Position numbers and translations under genes: made by a program. A stretch of DNA of 64,000 nucleotides from assembly GCA_029207755.1 (NCBI GenBank), contig JARCOQ010000005.1, positions 56,543,449 through 56,607,448 on the forward strand. Reading direction: 5' to 3'. A model generated the notes under the pieces. It was not told the DNA's origin. It worked only from the letters and a program-made list of their open reading frames with translations, and did no database searches. Of the stretch, positions 58,001 to 64,000 are shown piece after piece; position 1 is the stretch's first letter; each line of letters opens with the position of its first letter. Source of the stretch: Chamaea fasciata. Lineage: Eukaryota > Chordata > Aves > Passeriformes > Sylviidae.

Positions 58001-61000
58001 AATTCCAACAAGGGACATCAGATGCCGTAGAAATGCCCTTCAGGTTCCTGCCAGAAATGGCATGGACTGTGCTATCTGATGGCTGTTCTCTGACTGCTAA
58101 ACTTGTAATTATTGGGCTTTTTCCAAATGGACATTTAACATGTCATTGTCTGTGTATCAAATGACAGGCATTATCTGCTGAAGGAGCAGCAGAGCCAAAG
58201 CAGCTCACTCCCCAAACTCTTGTGGAGGAAATGCAGCTGTAAGGAAATACCATGTGCCTGGTGAATGAGCTGTCTTTGTCAGGAAGGAAGAGGTAGCAGA
58301 CCTCTGGAGTCTGTCTGGCAAATGTTTGAGAGGTGATGTGGGATGGGGGAGATGCAGTAAATGGTCAGGTTGTTTGTCCCTGGGAAGCCAGGGACATGCT
58401 TAGTAGGCTCTGTAGGTGCTGACTTGGCTGTGCCGCAGGCTCTCCTTCTAATTGCAGCCCCCAGTTCAAGAAAGTGCACTTCTCTCTGCTCTGCACTCCT
58501 GCTGGGCTTCCTGCCCATGGCCTGGTTTTCTCCTGGTGTCAGCCTTCCTATCTTTTCTTGTAGCACTTCCCTATTGTAAGAGTCCTTTGGACTCAATGCT
58601 GGAGGCATGACAGCACCTTTGGTACATGAGGCACACAAACATCCTCAAGCCTTGCTTCCTTCCATAAATGTTTTTGAATGCCGAGAAACGTGTCCAGCTT
58701 GGAAAGCACTTCAGCAGCAAATGAACAGGTGCTCAGAGTCTGCTTGGAACAAAATCCTCATGTGCTTGTCCTGTTCTTGTACTTTCCCACTTCATCCACT
58801 TCTGCTCCCTGTGAGAGATGAGTTATTGGACTAAAAGCATTTGGTGTGTTCCAGTGCAGCTGATCTTAAACTGAAAAGAACTCAAAGGGAGTTAAGCCAT
58901 AAAACAGAGTTCCAGAAGTGTCTTTGGCTATACCTCTGCTAAGGACTGTGCTGCTGGAGACCTGGTGCTGTTTTCTGTTACTGTTTTACAGATAATTTCA
59001 TGACTTGAGGGGAGGGGTCGCACAGTTGCATGCCTTAATGGTTAATGAGATCCTTAGATCTGCAGTACTCTTGACCTGGTGGTGTTTAATGTGCTTTGTT
59101 GACCCTCTTTGATGAAAGACTGTGATCAAAATGTGTGCCAAGCCTAAATACAGTCACATCTTTAGATTCTATACAGTGCTGTGTGGCTGGCAGGATTTTT
59201 ATTTTGTAAATCCTGATTTTGATGTGAGAATCCTTTGGGACTAATGAATGTTTGCTGCTTCTTTTGTCACTGAAGCTTTTGTTTTTTTGTTTGTTTCTTC
59301 CAACCTTTGGAAATATGCTGTACTGCATATTGTGAAGATGCACACCACCAGCTGTTAGACCACAGCCTTTAAATCATCCCCAGTTGTCTCACATAACAAA
59401 GTAAAATTCTGATAGTGAGATGTCCTGCTGCCCGTAGTGAAGGTTATACACTGCATTTTGGTGATGCGTAACTCAGGATAGGGATGTCACTGCTAGGCTG
59501 CTGGTGATGTGTAGGAACTATCTTGGAGTATCAAAAAGCTAAAGGCTGTCAGGGAGCACTAACTCAGTAGCAAACAAGTCTCTGTGCTCTGACTTCATGC
59601 AGGGTTTCTCCCTTTCCCAGTATTGACCCCTGGATATATTAGAAGTTCTTTTTCTGTTCTTTTTTCAGGTACTGGTACCTTGGGCCTCTGAAAACCAAAG
59701 CAGCTCATTTTTTCAGTACTTTTAAGGTAAACATTAATTGTGAGGAAAGTGTTTTTGGTTGGGAAATGAACAGACTGACTTGGCTTCGTATCATCCATCT
59801 GCAAGCTTTTCTGAAGGATTCTGGTGATAATATAGAATAGGACTAAAACTCAACTTGTTGAAAAGCCTACCAATTGATAGACTTACATCTGAAGAGAGGA
59901 AGGGGAAGAGAAATACTTTAAAAAAATTAACTTTTTTTCGCTGCAAGATCACCGGGGGAAGCCAATAACCCGCTGTGAAACTGGTGAGCAGCAGTGATGA
60001 AGTACTGAGCACCTAAGTGCTCAGCCACCTTTTCTCAACAGTCTGTAATAACATTTCTCTCTGATTTATTCATCTGGCAGAAGGGTCTATAATTAGACTG
60101 CTCTTGCACATTGATTATCAGGCTTCCTTGTGTAGTAAAATGAACATGAAGATGAATAGCTTTTATCTAGCCTTAAACTTTTCTGTTGCTTAAAATTGAT
60201 CCTGGAAAGATTAAAATTTGACCGGCATGAAAGGTAAGGCATTTTCATTCACGTGGTTTTCCTGTCCTCTGAGCATATAAGGAACCTCATGAAAGGCAGT
60301 GAAAATACCCAGGAGCTGGTACAGTAGATCAAATAGTGCAGTCTAGCCATGCTGTCTGTGACAGTGCCGATGCTTCCTTTATAGGAAACTCTTGTCAAGG
60401 GGGACTTAATAGTAATGTATCCAGGAAAGTTGGGGTGGGTCGTCCCCTCCCCCCCATCCCCAGAAAATTTGAGGTTATGCATCTGTGTGCCAGTATTTTA
60501 GGTAGAAACCTATTTTTCATTTCTTTCCACCTCCTTTCTCACTTCCCTTGAGTCCTTAGGCTCAGCTGGGGGTGGTGGTTGTGGATTTCTCTGGTGAGCT
60601 GTTAATTGTACATTAAAAAGATCTGTCTAACCTGCTGAAGGTTAAAGAGAAGTGCCCACTTCTTCAGCCATTTAGATAGAAAACTTTCTACCTGATCTCA
60701 CCTAATTGTGGTATTCATTGCTTTATGTGTCTCTTATGTTATCGTTTTGTTAATTTCTACAAGAACTGCCTCCAGCCTGTTGAGTTTAATCTCTTCCTGG
60801 CTTGTGTTTGCTGCTCCACACTTCATATTTTCTGGTTTTGCTGTGGGTGTGTTTTGAAACAGGATGACCTGTAAGTAAAAAAATGTAACGGGAAACACCA
60901 CGTCTCATATTGGTAGGGGCATTGTTATGAGTGTTATCAACTCTTCTAAAATACACAGGGTTAAATTACCACAGCATTGCTGCTTTTCCATTTAATCATT

Positions 61001-61692
61001 AATATTTATTGTTTGTGTACTGCCCTGCTGATACAACCTCTGTTTGTCCTGCTTATTCTGTAAGTATGAGAGTGGAGTCTTCCCTTACTCTCAGAGGTGT
61101 GGAGTGAATTAGTTTAACAACCTATGCTATATGATCCAAAACTACTTCTGAAGTTTTGTACATAGAAAAATAATTGTACTGAGTTCATGTGGGCTCTTGG
61201 TTGTGTTGTTTTAGTATACAGATTTGAAAACCAATTAAATGATTGACGCTGTTGTACACCACAACAACACAAAGACCCCGACTTCAGAAGGCTGAAAATG
61301 ACTCCTTTATTGTTGGGATGTGTCTCCCTTTTTATACTGTTCTACACAGACCAATTCAATTGGTGAAGCAAAGACAAACCTCTTCAATCACATTGGTCAG
61401 ACCAGAGGGACATCAAGAACAAGTCCTTCCTAGGGAAAGACTGTAAACATGTCTCCTGTTTACAGAAAATTCCCTGGGAAAGGAATTTCAGAAAACCAAA
61501 ACATGTCAGGCACGAACCAGGGCTACAAATGATTCCTGCCCCAAGTCCTATATTTGGAGCATTTTGGAAATTATTTTCAAAACAATGACAGGAAATGAGC
61601 TCTGCCAGTGTCTGGAGGTATTTCAAAAGGCTCTTCTGTAGCCCTAGTATTAGAATCTGAAATACTGCCAAGATGTGTTAGTACTTTTTTTT

Positions 61693-61740
<48 letters not shown>

Positions 61741-63677
61741 TGCTTCATAAAGCTCATGTGGCTTGTCTTAGGAGCTGTTGTGTTGCTGTTCAGAAGCACC
61801 TGACTGTCAGGTCAGGTCTGGATTGTTTGAGTTGCTGGAGAACAAAGGCCTGTCAGGTGTTAGTGTCCCTTGACTGCACACAGGACTGTAGTTTTTATCT
61901 GTTTGCACTGGATCCTGCTGAGCAGTTGCTCTTTGAGGTTGCCTTTGTGCTGTGCAGAAACCAGCTGTGCTTTCAGACATTACTGTTGACCTGGCTGGTT
62001 TGGGTTGTTCCCTCCAGCCAGAAGCAGCTGTGTCACCCTGCCACACATCACCAGCAAAGGAAACATCTCTTCACCCTCTGTTTATAGAGGGGAAAATGCC
62101 CTCACTTCTGTGCAGGGAAGGATTAGATGAGTGTATTTGGGAACTGTGGCTAATCTTTTTGAAACTGCAGAAATGTCATCTCACCAATGAACCTGGAGAC
62201 TGGAGAGCCATAAAGTAGGCTGAGGTGGTGGGGGAGTCTGAGTAGCTCTGCAGGGCTACACTTGAGTGCGCAATAAATAGGCTACAGGACTAAACAGAAT
62301 AAACAGGTAATGCCCTAAACAAAATGCCTTTTTATCTTCTGTCTTTCTTTCCATGTAAATCCAAGGAGTGGCCTCAGAAACATCAAGCTGCTCTCATGTA
62401 CCTGGGTCCAACTGAGAGACCTCCAGAAGAGCCAGAGGAGAAATCCAGACCTCCTTTGCATGTGAGGCTTTACAGACGACTTCGATCATACTGGTTTTCT
62501 CCAAAAGGTGGGCCGGGTGTGTTCTGGCATAAACTCACATGCAGGCTCTACTCCTCTAGCAGATCCAGGGGTGTTGTGTGGAGGGCTCTCTTTTTTATTA
62601 CTTTTACTTCTTTTGTTTGTTTCCTTTTTTTATTTATTTAAACTGTGATTTTTGTCAGGATAGTGGCATCTGGCAGAAATGGAACAGAGTAGTCCTGCCA
62701 GTGTTTGTGGTCTAATAAACAAATACTCATGTATGAAGAACCCAGGGCATTCCCTGGACTCACAGTTGCCATTGCAGTGGAGGCATCCATAGAGGATCCT
62801 TGGCACTTCTGGGTGAGCTTCTTGAAGTCTTCTTCCAGCAGAATGGCTTCTTAGTCAGCTGGGGAGAGAGGAGCAGCCCTTGTTTTCCAGGGTGGGGAGA
62901 ATTGCTGACACAGAGTAACAAATGTTACTTTAAATAGAATGGTAAAATTTGGGCCATTTGCAGAAGCCCTGAATTTCTCTTAGTATGTTAAATTCTTTCT
63001 GTACCATAAACTTGTTGTTCTCTGAGCCTCTCTTGGCTTGGGCTGCTGTCTGGGCACTGAACATGGCAGGTCACAGGAGGAAGGAGATTGGGTATTTTGC
63101 ACAGTCTGGAGCAAAGTCCTTGTTCCTCCTTGGCTAGCAGAGGTGATTCATGCAGGAGCATGAACCAAGTGACCTGAATATGAGAACTGAACTGTGGAGC
63201 TGCCTCCTGTAGAAAATGTGTTACCACAGCCTCCTGAACACTGGATTCCTGTTTTTTTGGTACTAGCACTTCACAGGTGTTCTAAATATTCCTGTCACCA
63301 GCCCAGGAGATCTGTTAATCCCTGGACATAAGGACTCACAGGGCTGTGAGGTACTGTGCTTGACAGTCTTTTGTGCTATGTGTAAATGCTGATTATATTT
63401 TCTCTTTTCTTCAATACTCCCAAGCTCCCTTTTAATCTTTTAAGATTTTGGCATTTTAGAGAAACAAAACTAGTGGCCAAAATGGCTCAGACTGATTTTT
63501 GTGTCTGGCATCTGCTTCATAGTGGTCTGTGTAATTAAATTCCACTTAATGATTGATACCTTCTCCTCCTGATATGCAGGATGCCCCAAGGAGGTAGCCC
63601 CGGAGGAGTGGGAAGAACTGAAGCTGTCCACCATTGAGCTTTGCATTGCAACTCAGAACAGGCAGCTTGATCTAACA
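37088..63677 (+). CDS. AGK: AGK, acylglycerol kinase, mitochondrial (12 coding exons, 3' end beyond window)
   Basis: AGK phosphorylates monoacylglycerol and diacylglycerol to lysophosphatidic and phosphatidic acid. It is also a kinase-independent subunit of the TIM22 carrier-import complex at the mitochondrial inner membrane. Coding parts: 37088-37188, 44866-44905, 48730-48809, 50100-50175, 51543-51635, 52569-52601, 54552-54646, 56696-56765, 57542-57621, 59669-59726, 62366-62507 and 63580-63677. Every junction is GT-AG and every phase joins cleanly, giving 322 residues with no stop. An N-terminal hydrophobic segment (about residues 16-30) is the membrane anchor. The diacylglycerol-kinase catalytic domain starts near residue 60 ([15 protein letters not shown]). 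The nucleotide-binding GGDGT is at 123-127, with GFIPLG near 150. It is collinear with the human protein throughout, which is 422 residues long, so about 100 residues are missing past 64,000. The ATG at 37,088 has a strong start context (G at -3 and +4). Confidence 0.97.
37189..44865 (+). other. AGK: AGK intron 1
   Basis: This is the longest complete AGK intron here, about 7.7 kb. Its start is GC-rich (end of the CpG island, including a second G-quadruplex motif at 37,201-37,226). The remainder is unremarkable; open frames up to 127 codons occur on both strands without recognisable motifs. No intact repeat or RNA gene was recognised. Confidence 0.8.
44866..44905 (+). CDS. AGK: AGK coding exon 2
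   Basis: A 40-nt exon that completes Cys34 and encodes [13 protein letters not shown] (residues 35-47), identical in pattern to other vertebrates. Acceptor CCTGATAG, donor CAG|GTAATT. Very short, but all phases fit. Confidence 0.95.
47385..47424. repeat. 20-bp tandem duplication in AGK intron 2
   Basis: Two adjacent, slightly diverged copies of a GAGCCTTGTT-led 20-bp unit (47,385-47,404 and 47,405-47,424). No function is evident. Confidence 0.8.
47880..48170 (-). pseudogene. Possible coding-like fragment, unidentified
   Basis: On the minus strand one frame is open for about 50 codons (from about 48,030 down to 47,880) and continues upstream past a single in-frame TAA. The predicted peptide is polar and Lys/Pro/Tyr-rich, with segments such as [15 protein letters not shown], and has a protein-like composition. 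I do not recognise the family. There is no 3' poly-A on that strand, so it lacks the mark of a processed pseudogene. It may be chance. Confidence 0.2.
48564..48592. repeat. Short inverted repeat (hairpin) in AGK intron 2
   Basis: CAGGTCTCT (48,567-48,575) and AGAGACCTG (48,581-48,589) pair perfectly around a 5-nt loop. The stem extends to 12 pairs if a G-T wobble is allowed. It is too short for a typical pre-miRNA. Confidence 0.7.
48730..48809 (+). CDS. AGK: AGK coding exon 3
   Basis: Encodes [12 protein letters not shown] and [14 protein letters not shown] (residues 48-74, the last Gly split). It begins the diacylglycerol-kinase catalytic domain; the NPAACKGK stretch is the first conserved loop. 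Acceptor ACTTAG, donor AAGG|GTAAAA. Confidence 0.96.
48810..50099 (+). other. AGK: AGK intron 3
   Basis: About 1.3 kb, AT-rich, with a TA/ATAC microsatellite at 49,018-49,070 and poly-T before the acceptor. Otherwise nothing is recognised. Confidence 0.85.
49018..49070. repeat. TA and ATAC microsatellite in AGK intron 3
   Basis: Alternating TA, then about six CATA units, then TA again. A likely polymorphic marker. Confidence 0.92.
50100..50175 (+). CDS. AGK: AGK coding exon 4
   Basis: Completes Gly74 and encodes [18 protein letters not shown] then LDVTVVK (residues 75-99), part of the Rossmann-like half of the kinase domain. Acceptor TTTCTAG, donor AAG|GTAAGA. Confidence 0.96.
50176..51542 (+). 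other. AGK: AGK intron 4
   Basis: About 1.4 kb of AT-rich non-coding DNA with a short GT run near 51,325-51,345. No gene or mobile element recognised. Confidence 0.85.
51543..51635 (+). CDS. AGK: AGK coding exon 5 (GGDGT motif)
   Basis: A 93-nt exon for residues 100-130, [18 protein letters not shown] then [13 protein letters not shown]. It carries the nucleotide-binding GGDGT of diacylglycerol and sphingosine kinases at residues 123-127. Gly126 lines up with the human residue whose G126E change abolishes kinase activity, so the avian enzyme should be active. Both ends are phase 0. Confidence 0.97.
51636..52568 (+). other. AGK: AGK intron 5
   Basis: About 0.9 kb non-coding. Nothing beyond AT-rich sequence and splice signals is recognised. 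Confidence 0.85.
52569..52601 (+). CDS. AGK: AGK coding exon 6 (33-nt exon)
   Basis: Encodes [11 protein letters not shown] (residues 131-141). Acceptor TTTTTCAG, donor GAG|GTGAGA. Both boundaries are phase 0, so skipping it would keep the frame and remove 11 residues right after the GGDGT-containing helix. Confidence 0.95.
52602..54551 (+). other. AGK: AGK intron 6
   Basis: About 2 kb. Contains opposing open frames around 53,611-54,083 (up to 141 codons on plus and 138 on minus) in GC-richer sequence; they overlap, match nothing known and are taken as chance. Confidence 0.8.
54552..54646 (+). CDS. AGK: AGK coding exon 7
   Basis: Encodes [14 protein letters not shown], then [17 protein letters not shown] and two bases of Gln173. 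The IPIGFIPLG block is a conserved lipid-kinase motif following GGDGT. The usual acidic position after PLG (GET in human) is Lys here (GKT). Donor CCA|GTAAGT is consensus. Confidence 0.96.
54647..56695 (+). other. AGK: AGK intron 7
   Basis: About 2 kb. Homopolymer runs C14 (56,571-56,584) and a poly-A run (about 56,610-56,621) lie shortly before the pyrimidine tract of the acceptor. No gene recognised. Confidence 0.85.
56571..56621. repeat. C14 homopolymer and nearby poly-A run
   Basis: Fourteen C in a row, then a poly-A run about 26 nt later, 75-125 nt upstream of an AGK splice acceptor. Homopolymers this long are prone to length error in sequencing. Confidence 0.9.
56696..56765 (+). CDS. 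AGK: AGK coding exon 8
   Basis: Completes Gln173 and encodes [21 protein letters not shown] then IK (residues 174-196). Conserved in the family as HIT(D/N)ATLAI(V/L)KGET. Acceptor TTTGCAG, donor AAG|GTGAAA. Confidence 0.96.
56766..57541 (+). other. AGK: AGK intron 8
   Basis: About 0.8 kb of non-coding sequence; nothing else recognised. Confidence 0.85.
57542..57621 (+). CDS. AGK: AGK coding exon 9
   Basis: Encodes [20 protein letters not shown] then AGVKVS and two bases of Lys223. The GLRWGS(Y/F)RDAG segment is conserved in the C-terminal half of the lipid-kinase fold. Acceptor TTTACAG, donor CAA|GTAAGA. Confidence 0.96.
57622..59668 (+). other. AGK: AGK intron 9
   Basis: About 2 kb of non-coding DNA. 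Short opposing open frames at 58,279-58,638 are unrecognised and judged chance. Confidence 0.85.
59669..59726 (+). CDS. AGK: AGK coding exon 10
   Basis: Completes Lys223 and encodes [19 protein letters not shown] (residues 224-242), almost identical to the human segment. Acceptor TTTTTCAG, donor AAG|GTAAAC. Confidence 0.96.
61238..61533 (-). mobile_element. ERVK-type solo LTR with 6-bp target-site duplication, antisense in AGK intron 10
   Basis: The LTR spans 61,244-61,527 (284 bp). On the minus strand it starts TGTAGCCC and ends CAGCGTCA, i.e. TG...CA. It is flanked by the exact direct repeat AATGAT at 61,238-61,243 and 61,528-61,533; six-base duplications are typical of ERVK (class II, beta/alpha-like) elements. 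On the minus strand a TATA box TATAAAAA (plus 61,329-61,336) precedes an AATAAA (plus 61,306-61,311) by about 20 nt, then a U5, giving a normal but compact U3-R-U5. There is no internal sequence or second LTR, so it is a solo LTR. The borders are firm and the class is inferred. Confidence 0.88.
61695..61735. repeat. T41 homopolymer in AGK intron 10
   Basis: Forty-one consecutive T, preceded by a shorter T-run. It could be the poly-A tail of a minus-strand retroposed copy, but the sequence to its right is not recognised. Confidence 0.95.
62366..62507 (+). CDS. AGK: AGK coding exon 11
   Basis: Encodes residues 243-289 plus one base of Gly290: [20 protein letters not shown], then [18 protein letters not shown] and LRSYWFSPK. 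The GPTERPP motif is conserved; the acidic/proline linker after it is variable in vertebrates. Acceptor ATCCAAG, donor AAAG|GTGGGC. Confidence 0.95.
62508..63579 (+). other. AGK: AGK intron 11
   Basis: About 1.1 kb of non-coding sequence ending at TATGCAG; no other features recognised. Confidence 0.85.
63580..63677 (+). CDS. AGK: AGK coding exon 12
   Basis: Completes Gly290 and encodes [20 protein letters not shown] then [12 protein letters not shown] (residues 291-322). LSTIEL matches the human LSTIELSITTRNNQLD segment. Donor ACA|GTAAGA, phase 0. The remaining exons lie beyond the window. Confidence 0.95.
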
Positions 63678-64000
63678 GTAAGACCATAGCATAATTGGAT
63701 TCCAAATGCTGCCTGCCCACAAAGTTTTCCTGTCTTGCTAAACTCCCATTCTTGTGTCTATATAAATAACATTTATTACCTCATGCAAGAAGAGGTCCTT
63801 GATTGAATCCAGGAATGGGCAAGTTTCAGAGCCCGTGTAAAAGCACTGGGGACCAGTGTAAAACCGGGATACAGTAAGATCAGAAAGAATTTGTACAAGG
63901 TTTCAGTAGCCAAACAGAAGTTTTAGGATTGCCCGTGAGTAAACAAAGCACCAAGGAGCATTCCTTTCCCTTTTCACCTATGTGAGAGTGTTTCTCTTTT
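63678..64000 (+). other. AGK: AGK intron 12 (partial)
   Basis: Non-coding to the window end; the next exon is not reached. Confidence 0.85.

Larger units (their letters stand above)
59727..62365 (+). other. AGK: AGK intron 10
   Basis: About 2.6 kb. Holds an antisense ERVK-type solo LTR (61,244-61,527) and a 41-T homopolymer (61,695-61,735). No other gene seen. Confidence 0.85.

Noticed and set aside
61736..62090. Retroposed gene copy attached to the T41 tract
   Set aside because: The sequence to the right shows no recognisable coding or small-RNA match on the minus strand, and no flanking duplication was found.

Overview
This window is ordinary vertebrate nuclear DNA, almost certainly from a bird. 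The supports are widely spaced small exons with GT-AG introns, a CpG-island promoter, fragments of the CR1 LINE family that dominates bird genomes, and short solo LTRs of the ERVL, ERVK and ERV1 kinds. I cannot fix the species; a songbird is plausible from the LTR load, but this is a guess. No prokaryotic features, operons or CRISPR arrays are present.

Layout. (1) 1-5115 is the 3' end of a plus-strand gene that I call TMEM178B: the last intron, then the final coding exon (4865-5115, stop TAA). (2) 5116 to about 36,830 is downstream/intergenic DNA. It contains the TMEM178B 3' UTR (end unknown), a GC-rich patch near 19.1-19.4 kb, an intact ERVL-type solo LTR with target-site duplication (23,923-24,490), a CR1 3' fragment (about 33.27-33.35 kb), a wrecked gammaretrovirus-like (ERV1) provirus ending in a 3' LTR (about 34.69-36.23 kb), and a CR1 reverse-transcriptase fragment directly beside that LTR. 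(3) From about 36.84 kb to the window end is AGK (acylglycerol kinase, mitochondrial; plus strand). The CpG island holds the first coding exon, and eleven more coding exons can be placed to the base. Together they encode the first 322 residues of a protein of about 420; the last ~100 residues lie beyond the window. An ERVK-type solo LTR with a perfect 6-bp target-site duplication sits antisense in AGK intron 10.

The order TMEM178B then AGK on one strand matches the known neighbourhood in other vertebrates (human 7q34), which supports both names. The two genes are not known to act together: TMEM178B is a tetraspan membrane protein, and AGK is a mitochondrial lipid kinase and a TIM22 import-complex subunit.

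I found no undescribed biological system. The observations most worth a second look are the in-frame open 5' extension of AGK, two G-quadruplex motifs flanking its first coding exon, a frame-preserving 33-nt AGK exon just after the kinase GGDGT motif, the long antisense reading frame created where the ERV LTR meets a CR1 fragment, an orphan CpG-rich patch, and a perfect 13-bp inverted repeat.
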